From positions 1 through 64,000 of the forward strand of contig MZNV01002869.1 of assembly GCA_002081555.1 (NCBI GenBank): DNA of 64,000 nt. The letters run 5' to 3'. Within the stretch, counting starts at the first letter, position 1, and every line of letters starts with the position of its first letter. Of the stretch, positions 10,448 to 22,600 are shown one piece after another. Both the position numbers and the translations under genes were made by a program. A model generated the notes under the pieces. It worked only from the letters and a program-made list of their open reading frames with translations, did not search any database and was not told where the DNA came from. This DNA comes from Protostelium mycophagum (taxonomy: Eukaryota; Evosea; Variosea; Protosteliida; Protosteliaceae).

Positions 10448-13400
10448 TTATTTCTTTGCGCGCCACCCCCTCTTTGCGGGAGGACCCTTCTTCTTTGGTG
10501 CCTTCTGTCCTCCTCTTGGTGCGGAAACCTTCTTGGAAAATTTGGAGCTCGAGATTTCGCCCTCGAAATCGGATTGCTTCTTCTTGAGTGAGTCTTCCTT
10601 GCTTTTCTTCCTGTCTTTCTCTGCCTCTATAGAGATGTCAATATCGTGACTTGTGTGTTCAGTCTTTGTGGTTCTAAAAGACATAAAGTGTTTTCACGAT
10701 TCTTGTGAACACAAAACGCATCAAAATATGCTTGAAGATGTGGCTACAACAATAACCACATCAAAACATGCAATTCGGTGTTTCATTCGTATCAAACATT
10801 GTCGAGAAACGTGAAGTCAACCCACCTTTGTACTTCTTTCCTTGAGCGATGAGAGACTTCTTCGACTGTGTGATAGTCGGCATGTCCGCGAGGAATTGTT
10901 GCCTTCTTCTTTGTACTCTGGTCAATTTCTTGCCTGGCGCTGGCTGTGCAAACTACAACAGTCACCCATCTACAACGAGAGAATTTTGACATTTTGGAAT
11001 ATATTCTGAAATATGGAAATTTCAGGAAATTTTACCGTTCCACGGCGTTTCTTTGCTTCTGGCTCTGGTTGCTTCTCGGCCTTTCTCTTCTTGTTTTCGG
11101 AAAGTCCCTTGGCTTCCTTGTCCGCCTCTGCTTTCTGTCATCTACAATCCTGTACACAGAGGTATAACAATTGAGTTTTGATTTTTCCTTTGACTTTTAT
11201 GAAATAGGACTGCCAAACTGTATTTTTATTCTGCGGCTTTGCCGCAGAGAGAAATAAATCCAAGTACACGTACTCGCTTGCTGGCTCTTCTCCCTCTCTG
11301 TAGTAAACCAGGTCTTCTTTGGCCTTGCCATGATCTCGTTTTCGTGATGCAAGATGTTCTCGGCTCTCTTTACATCCCTCTCCGCCACTCTGAGATTCCT
11401 CTCCTCCTTTTCTTCGGCGATGATGGATTTGATTTCCGGCTCCATCTCGGCGATCTTGTCGTGCCAGAAGGTGATGTCTTGTGGGGGAAGTACACGTTGT
11501 TTGACCTGATACGGTGAGATCACGGTAAGGCACGTGGTAAGTGTGGATTATTTTGTTCAATCGTGCAGGTCAACATTTGTTGCGGTGGAGATGCAAAGAT
11601 CACAATAACCAAGCACAAGAGATAGCATTTGGGTATAAAAAGTTGGGTTGGAGATCTTGAACAGCACCAAAGAACAAGAGAATGTATACCTTGTCTTTAG
11701 CCTTCTTGATGATTCTCTTAAGCAGTGGCCTGTCTCTCTCTCCCGCCAGTGAAATACTTCTTCCGGTTGTCCCGGCTCTGGCAGTTCTTCCCACTCTGTG
11801 CACCTACGAGATTTCACGGAAAATTCGGTGGAATGATCGGGAAATCTCCGGGAAATTTCGAAGGTGACTCACGTAGCTGACCAAGTTCTTGGGCATTTCG
11901 TAATTGATGACGGTGTGTACACCAAGAATATCGAGTCCTCTGGCCGCCAGATCTGTAGCCAACAGAAAATTTGTTCCTGAAATTTCGCGTAAATTTCCGT
12001 ATTCATTTCTAAAATTAATCCGAAAATTCGTATTATTGTCATATTTCGTATTTATACGTATACGTAAAATGTTGGTCATCTACAACGAGATTTTTTGTTC
12101 GTCTACAACACTCACTTGCATCTCTGAAATCGTCGAGAGCTTCCAATCTCTGTGTCTGTGTCAAATTTCCGTGCAGCTCTGACGCGGTAAATCCGGCAAG
12201 ACCAAATATGATCTTCAATCTGTGCGCGGTTTGCTTCTGTGTCACAAAGATGACACAGTGGGACTTGACTGTCTTTGTACACAATGCTATTCGTTGTGAG
12301 TCTCTGAAGGCTGAGGGATTTCATGGGGATATATAGATTCAAAACTTGCTAAAAAATTTTTGTGGCGAGAAGTGGCACAACTATTTAGTCCTCATGATGC
12401 TTTGCCCGCAGCAGATGAGATCGAGAATTAAAAAGTGACATCTTTGGTACCACAGCATAAATTTCGCGGAAAATTCACCGAGTAATATGGCGTCTCTGTC
12501 ATTCTCCATCTTGCTCCTCACTTTGATGAATTCCTGGGACAATCTCTCCGCAACTGTCAGTTTCTGGGAAACAGATATTCTGACTGGCTCGTGTAAAGAC
12601 AGCCTAATCAATTGATCCACTTCTTCTGTCATAGTGGCAGAGTACAACTTTAGAAATCAGAACATTTCGCGTGTGAGACGCGGTAACTACCGAGTTCAGA
12701 CTCGGTAGTTACCGACCTCGAAATGCGAAGGAAATGAGTGAGATTTCACCTGTGTATTACGCTTCTTTGGGCAAAGACTGACCAGCTCGTCTAATTCGGC
12801 TTGGAAACCCATCTGCAGCAATCTACACACATCAGTACGAAATTTCACCGACATTCGACCATTTCTTCTCGGTATATTGGGAATCGAGGAAATCCCGGTG
12901 AAATTTCACCTGTCAGCCTCATCCAGAACGAGATGTGTGAGTGTCTCCAAGGTGACGGCCCTCGTGTTTCTTATGTGGTCGATCATTCTCCCCGGTGTGC
13001 AGACAATGATATCAGGCTTTCTTCTTAATGCGATCTCTTGGGTATGGGCACTAAGTCCTCCTAACCCACTTTCAGAAAATTTTTTAACTCTGTTTGAAAA
13101 TGGAAATTAATTGGACTTTGAAGAAAATAATTGTGTGTTGATGAAATGAAAATGTAAAATCACGAACCTACAACAAGGACACATGTTATCTCTGTGAACT
13201 GTGCCAACTTTTCTATGACAGCTTGACATTGCACAGCCAACTCACGTGTAGGAAGCACAATCATCGCTTTTGTAGACGGTGCGTTGTTTCTTCTCATTCT
13301 TATGATCTACAACTGTCAGATGACAGATCTATGTGATGACGTGTCATGGTCAGTCTCCAAGTCTTCAATCGACGCAAGGTCCCATGATAACTTGACGTTC

Positions 13401-15189
13401 AAAATCACATGTATTGGACTTGAGCGATTTTCGGCTGAGCTTTGCTACAGATATGGACCATTTTCAACAACAGTACAGCTCAATACCTTTTCTAATATCG
13501 GAATAGTGAAGGCGGCTGTCTTTCCTGAACCAGTGACGGCAGAACCGACGATGTCCTGTCCTTTCATGGATACGGGAATACCCTTAGATTGAATCACTGT
13601 GGGTTTAACGTATCCCAGCTCTTTTATTGCCTGAGTTGTAGATGAGTGCATATTCTTTGTATATGACAATCAAGTCATTTTAAATTTTGACAGGTGGGAT
13701 ATTTAATAAGATGGAAAAATGTTTTTCAATAGAGTTGTAGATAATCTCAATCACCTTTAGTACTTGTGGACTGAGTCCCATCTGGTTCCACCCAATAACA
13801 TCCTCGTCGTCAACTGTGTCATGCACCTGTTTGTCGTCATTTTATTATTCGTTTTGATTTTATTATTCACATTGTGGAATATTTCACTTGATAAAATCTG
13901 AAATAATAAATGTGAAAAATAAATTACCTGAGCAAAGTAATCCCTGTCTATCTCTGATATCTCCTCCTTCTCTTCCTCTTCCAGTGATCTTCGCGATTAT
14001 TAGCGTGGCGACACGTGATATTAACGTACCCAAATCTCTGCACTTCCTCATCATCTTCCTCCTCTTCATCATCCTCATTTTCCTCATCATCTTCCTCATC
14101 ATTTTCGTCATCATCACCATCTTCCATTTCATCATCATTCTCCTCATCACTCTGTCCTTCGGCACTCTCTTCTTCCCTGAGTATGATTTAATATTACATT
14201 CTTTTATTGAATTAAACTGATCACTATCTTGAAAAATTATCACATGCACTCATCACAATTTGATGCGATCTTATTTGGATTTTGGCAAAGCCACATTTTA
14301 TCTTGCCGCAAGCACAAGCACCATCGCAACACCCGAAATAATATTTTCTAGATCTTTGTTAACTTACTCCTCCATGTCCTCTGCCTCCTCCCCAGAACCA
14401 TCCGCCGAACTCTCTTCGCCTTCCGACTCCGGTCTTCCAATGGGTGCCCTCATCTGTACTCTTCGCTGAATTTTCGCGTCGACAGACATCTGTACACGTC
14501 ATCTACAACTCGGAGATGTCTGTCTCTTGTACATAAGGAGAAAATCATCGAGAGGTATCACCGTTTTGTCGGTCTCCAGCATGTCTTTATGAGCGGAAGA
14601 AAAATCCCAAGGCTGAACGATCTTCTCGTTCTTGGCCAAGTCAAAGACAAAAGAATTGTTCAGCTCATCATCGGCCTTGGTTGATTTTTTAGACTATTTT
14701 CGTCAGAATCTCTGTCTATCACAATTTATTTATTCTACAAACTGACCTTTTTGAAGCCCTTCTTCTCGCTCTTCTTTGGTACTGCAAGAATCAGACGGGT
14801 GACATGGTAATACAATCTTTATGATCATAATGATGTCTCTTTCCAATGATCAAGAATAGAGATTGTGCACTGACTTTGTAGCTTTTTGGTAACATGTGAG
14901 GGAAGACCATCACCAAAGAGATCAATCTCGTCTTCATCAACCTCCTCCACGATTTCTGGCTCAGAATCTGACTCTGATTCCTGGACGACGGGGCCCTTAT
15001 ATATGTCAATACAGAGATCAAGCCAGGAATCACATCAGACAAAAGTATTAAGGAAGAATCGTGATCTACTGAACAAGCGAACTCTCTGTCAACGAAACAA
15101 ATGACTGCAACAGATAACGATCTTGTTTATGATAAATGATGAAAGATCATTACCTCGTCGTCCGAATTGATTGTCATGATGAAGGACAT
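10448..15189 (-). CDS. drs1: DEAD-box RNA helicase Drs1/DDX27
   Basis: Nucleolar ATP-dependent RNA helicase needed for large-subunit ribosome assembly. The start at 15189 gives [12 protein letters not shown], then an acidic N-terminus including [18 protein letters not shown] and a long Asp/Glu run encoded at about 14030-14160. Before the core comes [19 protein letters not shown], a Drs1-like block. Helicase motifs in order: Q motif and motif I ([20 protein letters not shown]) near 13450-13620, Ia [28 protein letters not shown] near 12920, [11 protein letters not shown] near 12630, [18 protein letters not shown] and [25 protein letters not shown]. The tail is Lys/Arg-rich ([11 protein letters not shown], ending [15 protein letters not shown]), as in Drs1. 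More than ten introns interrupt it, some carrying hairpins (see the repeat entries). It starts about 160 bp from the putative first exon of the divergent IF2 gene. Confidence 0.9.
11231..11247. repeat. TGCGGC-triloop-GCCGCA hairpin (copy 1)
   Basis: CTGCGGC, loop TTT, GCCGCAG. It lies in an intron of the Drs1-like gene and belongs to a small family with the same arms and a 3-nt loop (also 17129-17145 and 18433-18449). Confidence 0.75.
12681..12714. repeat. Perfect 14-bp hairpin in a helicase intron
   Basis: CGGTAACTACCGAG, a 6-nt loop TTCAGA, then the exact complement CTCGGTAGTTACCG. Weaker pairing continues outward (TTCGC against a CGAAATGCG segment). It lies between the SAT-motif exon and the DEAD-motif exon of the Drs1-like gene, so it is intronic. 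Confidence 0.85.
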
Positions 15190-15349
15190 TTTGTCTGGTA
15201 GAATCTGTACTCTGTTCTAATGAATAAGACACTGACCTTGCCGGATTTTTGAGAATCAGGGCTGGTGTTCCTGTTGTTTTCTCCCGTTTCGCACATTTTT
15301 TGGTTCGTTGTAAAGCTAGAATTTTCTGAAAATCTTGGATCACATCACG

Positions 15350-18300
15350 ATGCAATTCATCAGCCAAACACCGAAGAGATGTGGCGTCAGTTCTGAAAGA
15401 TATCCAATTCAACTAGGTCCGAGAAGATCTTTCATCAGGGTAAGTATCTTCCTGCAGATTTATCTGGGGGCACTGACACACTTAGTGTTACAGTGATTCG
15501 GACACACTATCTGAAGGTGAATATTCAATCATTCAACATCATACTGACCCTTGAAGGATCAAAACCAAAGCCAAGAAAGATGAATGATTTCATGTATCTG
15601 CTCAACACCATTTCGAAGAAGCCAGTAGAAGAGTCAGCTTTTGTTCCTCGATGGATAATCTAACATTTTACAGGAATCCAGAAGGCACAAGGCCGTCCAA
15701 ATCACGAATGGAGATATCCATACCCACAAATCAGCCCAAGAAAAAACAAAGCACAGCTAAAGCGGACGTAAAAGTGACAGAGGTACCCAAGTTTGTGAGC
15801 GTGGCATCTGTTGGAAGACGTCCAAGCCCGAGTCCAAGCCCGAGTCCAAGTCCAAGTCCAGTTCCAAACACACAAGCCGGAAATAACTCTGACAAATCAA
15901 GACCACAGAAGCAAAAGGTAATGAGAAGAGGAATTTAATATTTCAAGGTTTTATTTGATCGAGCATCAAGTTGATTGGAGCTGTAAAATATAATTCTTCT
16001 TATGCGGTAATACCGCAAAGATCCAATAAACTAGTCTTCTGTGGATATTCTTGGTGAGGGCAACCCTGCCAACAAAAACACCTCTACTGTTTTCTTCACT
16101 AAAGCAAAATAAATTCTCGAATAAATTCACATAAAATACACTGAGAAAAGAAGGACGAAAGCAAGGCACCCAATCAGAGTGAAGACACGGTACAAGCCAA
16201 TACCACTTCCAAGGCTCTGACTTTTGAGACGGGAAGAGGTGTGTCTACAACGAGACAGACTGTACATGAGGTCTGACCTCAATAGGTACGAGGGCAAATC
16301 TGCAACCTGCAAAACCCACGGATATTGGGGGTGGAATTATTGTTTACCCAAGATATCTGACATATGGAGATTCACAATACGAAGTGAGTTTCCTCAAAGA
16401 TTTCAAAAAATTTCGACAAAATAGATAACCTCGTTGTAGATGAGAAAGAAAGAGGTTTTAGCGATGAAAATTCCCAAAATCGTTTACGTAGAGCCCATTT
16501 GCAGTTTGAAGGATTTAGCCGAGGTAATTTTCTGGATATCTACAACAAGACATCACTGATTGAAACTCAGGCCAGTAAGTTACAAGCTTCAGATCTCTGC
16601 AAGACAATCATCAAACTTGACGAGCCTATACACAGTCACTTGGAAGTGAGCACTTCATTTATTTTTTATTGTTCTCGGATGATGACGTCCATAGCCTTTG
16701 GACCAAGGACTGATAGAATTGGTATTATCTGAATACAACATGGTCCCTGTGATTAGAGAGAATGCCGCTGCTGAAATACCAAAGTGAGTAATTTCTACAA
16801 CTGTGTAGATCCTGTGGTCAACAAAATAACTTTGCTTCATCTTTCCTGTTCAATGAGCGTAAAATGATTTTGATTGAAATCTGAATGAAAATCTCTGATT
16901 TTATTCATCTACAACCTGCCAAAACATTAATACATCTCCAGCATCGAGCACAATATCCCCATGGAGAACTGGAAGCCTAGACCACCAGTCGTCGCAATTA
17001 TGGGACACATTAACCACGGAAAGACATCACTCTTGGACTCCCTCAGAAAATCCAAATTGACCGATGATGAGGTGAAAATTAATTAATTGAATTATTTTCT
17101 TGTGGTGAACCTTGTATGAATGGAAACACTGCGGCTGAGCCGCAGTATACACACACAGAGGCTGAGCCGCAGTATAAAGAACGTGTTGTAGATGACTGAA
17201 AAATACAGGCGGGAGGGATCACGCAATCGATTGCGGCTTTTAACGTGAATTTACCGTCTGGTGCTGTCATCACTTTTGTTGATACACCCGGACACGAAGG
17301 TATTTCAATTTTTTGCAACGAGTTTCATTTGATTAAAAACGTGCAGCGTTTTCCAAGATGAGATCAAGAGGTTCCAAAATTGTGGATATCACCGTCGTTG
17401 TAGTTGCTGGTGATGAAGGTATGCCAGCAATTTCCAAGAAATTTCCCAGAAACATCTGAATTCAATTCATTTTTACTGCCGCAAAGATGTGATCTCGTGT
17501 ACAGAAATCTTAACGATATCTCAGGAGTGAAAGAACAATCCGTGGAGGCTATTGCCCACGCGATGGAGACCAAATGTCCCATAATTGTGGCCATAAATAA
17601 GAAGGATAAGAGGGGATTTGACTCGGAGAAAGTGAAGCAACAGCTGTTACAGCATTCGATCATTCCTGTGGACTATGGAGGTGAAGTCCACTGTGTGGAC
17701 ATTTCCGCGAAACAGAGGTGAGTTGTAGATAGGTTTTATTGTAATGTGCGTTGCGGCGGAAAAGGAGAGCTTCATCCTTTGGATAAATATGATTAAAGTC
17801 CGCGAAATATTGATTTAGAATAGTGAGGGACTAGACGAGCTCGAAGATGCCATTCTGCTGGTCGCCACAGATTTGGAATTACGTACAAACCCCTCCTCCC
17901 TCCCCACAGGTCACGTGATCGACGCCAAGATGGACCGTGGAAGAGGTGAGATTTTTCCGGGGATCTGTCAAACTACAACGAGCTAAAGTGGTCAGGTGCG
18001 ATGGGAATGGTACTGCTGCAGCAAGGAAATATGAAAGTGGGTCAATGCTTTGTCTCAGGAATATCTTGGGGAAGAATCAAGACTATCTACAATGACAAAG
18101 GACAGCTCGTCGAAGAGGTATTTATCTCGTTGTAGATTGAAGCTTATTACGTAAGGTCGGTCCTTCTACACCAGTCACCATACTCGGCGCCAAAGGTGAG
18201 ATCACTCCAACTCACCGGAGATTTCATTGAAATTTCGCAGAGGTTCTCAACCAAGGAGATGATTTCATGGTGGTGAGCAATGAGAAGAGAGCGAAGGAGC

Positions 18301-19455
18301 TGGCATCTCACAGACGTGTGAGGAAGGTGCAGCAGCAGGCCAGAATACAACAAGAGAAGGAGAGGATACAGGCCGAGCACGATGAAGCTGTGAAGCGTGG
18401 AGAGGTTTGTTTTCAATGGAATACAAGGTCGGTTGCGGCAGAGCCGCAAAACGAGTTCTTTGAAACGTTTTTCGACTCGTCAAATCCATAGCGTGATCAG
18501 ACAAATGCACCAGCGGAAGACAATGTATGATTCTATACTGATAAGAGCGTAGGAAGTGACAGAACTTCTCCCACAATTGAATTTGATTCTGAAGGCTGGA
18601 AGCGCAGGAACGCTGGAGGCATTATACGATGGTCTGTCTCACTTGCCTCAGGAGAAGGTGAGATATTTATATCTGACCTATTATTTTCGAAAATTCGACA
18701 CAGTCATTTGTAATGTTGTCAAATAAACTATTTTTGTTGCCCAATCAACGAAGATTCTACGAAAATTCACGTAAATTTCAGGTCAAGATTAGAGTGGTAA
18801 GAGGAGGTGTTGGTAACCTCGCAGAGGCAGATATCAGGCTGGCAGAGATGTCAAATGCCACCATCGTGTCCTTCAACTCTGTGGTGCCATCCTACGCACT
18901 GCAAGTCATAAGAGAAAAACAGATGCATCTCGTGTCCTCCAAGTTGATCTACTCAATTTTTGATGGAGTGAGTCGTTTTCCGATCTCCTTTTTGGAGGAG
19001 ATTAGTCGTTGTAGAACGAGGGTTAATCTATTTTTAGATTCGAGAGAGAATGATTGATTGTCTTGAGCCCACCATTTTATACACAGTTGTTGGAACTGCG
19101 GAAGTTATACAGATTTTCTCTGTTGGAAAGAGAAACGTAAGTCTCGTTGTAGACGTCCAAAGACATCGAGTACATTTCATGAAATTTCGCTGAATTTCCG
19201 TAGAACAAGAGTGTTGTTGCTGGATGTCGCATCGTCAGTGGATCGATGTCTAGAAAACTTCCAGTGCGTGTGTTGCGCGGAGATGACATCATCCATCAAG
19301 GAAAGATCGAATCGCTGCAACATCACAAGGACAGCATCGCAGAAGTCAAGCCAGGAATGGAGTGTGGTGTGTCTATCCACAAATTTGGTGGACTACAAGC
19401 TGGAGATATTATCCAGACATACAGCACAAGAGAGGTCAGGCCCAAGCTTGAATAA
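15350..19455 (+). CDS. mtif2: Mitochondrial-type translation initiation factor IF-2
   Basis: GTPase that brings initiator tRNA to the small subunit of an organellar ribosome. It is bacterial-type, not eIF5[16 protein letters not shown] (G1), [13 protein letters not shown] (switch I), DTPGHEAFSKMR (G3) and NKKDK (G4) at about 16990-17620. The C-terminal domains IF2 II-IV follow ([54 protein letters not shown]) and the stop is at 19453-19455. G1 has Asn where IF2 proteins usually have Asp (GHVDHGKT). An IF2 N-domain precedes the GTPase ([34 protein letters not shown]). The first exons are uncertain: an Arg-rich, presequence-like start [20 protein letters not shown] at 15350, or an internal start at 15651 before a Pro-Ser repeat ([11 protein letters not shown]). 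One intron between them does not resolve in frame. Organelle targeting is inferred. Confidence 0.82.
17129..17173. repeat. TGCGGC-triloop-GCCGCA hairpin, perfect copy plus half copy
   Basis: CTGCGGC-TGA-GCCGCAG at 17129-17145 is followed about 13 nt later by a partial second copy, AGGCTGAGCCGCAG (17160-17173). Both lie in the intron after the switch I-proximal exon of the IF2 gene. Confidence 0.75.
18433..18449. repeat. TGCGGC-triloop-GCCGCA hairpin (copy 3)
   Basis: TTGCGGC, loop AGA, GCCGCAA, in another intron of the IF2 gene. Same arm sequence and loop length as the copies at 11231 and 17129. Confidence 0.75.
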
Positions 19456-19673
19456 AAGTTCAAATGTAGTAGATACTTTATAGTCTGTCGTGTTTATGAT
19501 TTTGTCCAAGGCTTGGTTTCTCCTCCAGCTGTTGTTGTCGTTTTGGAGAAGTTGTGTGATGTCTTCAACTTGAAAATTGCCTGTGTGACAGAACGGTTGC
19601 CGTGAAACAATTTACACCACGGCAAAATCAGACGACTCTACCTCCATTCGGGGGCCAACACCATCAACATAAA

Positions 19674-22600
19674 ATGTTCTCTTTAGCTGTTGGGAAAATT
19701 TTAGAGAGTACATTGGGCCGATTCTTGGAAGGCTTCAATCGAAACAATTTCAACCTTGGTATTATCGGGGGTACTGTCAACCTCAATAATGTAGCAATAA
19801 AACCAGATGCATTGAAACAGTTCAACCTGCCAATCAAGATCAGAGGAGGATATGTTGGGGAATTGTCCATGACCATACCGTGGCACAATCTTCACAATAG
19901 ACCAGTCGTACTGATCCTTAGAAACGTTCACCTCATCGTCGGACCAAAGACAGAATTAGAGGTTCGTCTATGATCATTGAAACGTATGAATTTTTCTTTT
20001 TTTGACGAAGGTCAGGAGGAAGAAGAGTTAGCCAGGGAGGCAACCAGAGCTGGCAAAAAAGAAGCAATTAAGAATTTAACTACCACAATCAAGAAAGAAG
20101 AACCCAAATCAGATGGTGAGACCTTCGATGATCTCTTCTTAATCACCAAATAGAATATTGAAATCGAAGCAGATGACACTTGGGTCTCTAACTTGGTGGG
20201 AAGAGTACTCGAGAATATTCAAATAAAGATAGAGAACGTACATATACGATACGAGCACGAATACAGTAAGATATCCATCGGTATCACCATCCAAGAGGTA
20301 AACTTTTATTGATGAGCTGCTTCTATGATGGTTGACATTTCCGTTTGCCTTTGTCCGAATTCATTTGTAAAAAACAAACGTCACGCTTTTAAGACGTCTC
20401 AGGCATCCATCGGTGCAGTCAGTGAGACATCTTCAAATAAACCATCCAGAGTGACAGATACCGCACTACTGGTGAAGGAAGCACAACTACGCAGTGCTTC
20501 TATATATTTTAATGTGGACGATCGGCCATTAGTATTCACTAATGCACAAGACATGATGCAACAGATGTCGAGCATGATCGCGAAAGATGAACAGAAAATA
20601 CCCAACATACAATATGTACTCAACCCCACCACAATTTCCGCGAAATTCTTGATCAGGAGGACAAAGAGCATCGTGGACCATCTTGTGGACCATATCGCCA
20701 AGTTTTCAGTACAAATCAACGTCAAAGAGGTATGTTTGTTATTTTCTAGCATCTCAAATACTACACGATTTTTTACACGAAATTTCGACAATAAAAATAT
20801 TTACAAATAAGGTGGGATTGAGGTTAAACCAAGAGCAATTTATGCGGTTGATGGACGTGATCGATTATCTATTGGCTTTCAAGAGACAATTGGAACAGCG
20901 GAAGACACGGCCCACGACAAGGCCGAATGTCAATCCCAAAGCGTGGTGGTTCTACGCATGTGAGTTTTTCGAGAGAGACAAATAATGCCAATTTTTCTAC
21001 TTTGATTAATATATAAAATATTAAATTAACATAAGAAGATGTTTTTTGACATAATTTTCACATTAACTAGTTTTAAAAACTGTTTTCTACGTAATGTTTT
21101 GGGCATTTTTGTGGGTGAATATATTTTGACGGGTTGTAGATAGAGTCATCGTTTCACCGATGGCGCAGAAGAGGGTCGTGATGACTAGCTTTCTAGTCCA
21201 GACAATATTACAGAGGGATGAATATGTCCCATTGTACATCCTAAAAAAGCAGAAGAAGCTGACACCAGAACATATTACGAGATTTAGACAGATGGAAGAT
21301 GTCTTATCACCCGAACAAATCACACTGTAACCTTTTGATTATTAAATTTTTATTATGAAAGAATAATCCACAGGAATATAAAAATCGTTTTGACTCAGGC
21401 AGATTTCGGTTTCAAGCCCGAAGGTATATGCAAGTGGAGAATATTATCATTACCAAAAAATTGGTGAAGAAAGGGTGGATACAGTGGATGTCAGATGGTG
21501 TTGGGCTGTCAAGAGAAGAAGAAGAAGAGGTGAAGAGTGTACTGGAGACTCAGGATAAATCCACGAGAGAGATACGAGTGGAACAATGGAAATTGGAGAT
21601 CAATTTTGAGTCCGGAAATATCGTACTGGATTCCAAGGTGAGATATCTCACATGATATCGTTAAATCATCACCTTTTTGGATTGACAGAATATTTGTCGA
21701 ATTACGTAAATCGAGGTTGCATGCTTACATCATTCTTGAAATTTTCCTGAAATTTCTCGTAGATTTCTGGCGAGATGAAGTCTTTGGGCTGTGTCAAATT
21801 TCGTTCATTTCGGATTGGAATATCCATGGTGAATAACCACAACACCAACCCACCAGGGGAGTCCCTCTGCCTCACTTTCAGACTCCAACACTTTGTGATT
21901 GCAGATTTATTCACGGAAAATTCACAGTATGGGGAGTTGGTCAGGCCAATTGCAGAGACTTTTACAGATGATTTTTTGTATATAAAATTCGTAACAAATC
22001 CACCAAAACACCAAGGCGTGGAGTTTGCGATTATGGCCAGGTCCAAACCATTCAAACTTGTCATCAATATGCCATTCATCAACCAGGTTTATATCTTCTT
22101 GAAATCTGGAATGTCTGACTCGTTGTAGATCGTCGAATTTTTCAAGTCGGCGAAATCGGTGACGAGATCGAGTGCACAGAGGATTAAAGATATCCAAGAC
22201 ATGTACATTGACCATATAACAAAGGGGATGCAATTCCAGACCGCTCTACACTTGGATATTGACTTGGCCGCTCCACAGGTGATTCGACATATATATTAAT
22301 ATTATTCAACATAACAATACAACGGAAGACGCGATTTAATTCAGGATATAGGTCATTTTACCCAAAAGTTTTCACGAGCCCGAGGCGCTATTTTTAGAAG
22401 CAGACCTGGGACAACTCAAAGTCTTCACACCGAATAGTTCAGAACAAAAGAACACGTCATCACTATCTTTCGATATCAGTGTCACAAAGTTGAGCCTCTC
22501 CCTCAATCATATGAGGTCTGTTTTAAATCTTTGTAATTTGTCTCATCACGAATAGCAATAATATATAATAATCTCATCATGACCTCAAAGCAGTGTACAT

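Noticed and set aside
14030-14160. CATCATCTTC-type microsatellite
   Set aside because: It is the minus-strand code for the Asp/Glu run of the Drs1-like helicase and is in frame.
15815-15860. Tandem repeat of CCGAGTCCAAG
   Set aside because: It encodes an in-frame Pro-Ser repeat in the N-terminal part of the IF2 gene model.
16960-19455. eIF5B as the identity of the translation factor
   Set aside because: The AGGITQ switch region and the C-terminal IF2 domains are bacterial-type; eIF5B-specific blocks are missing.
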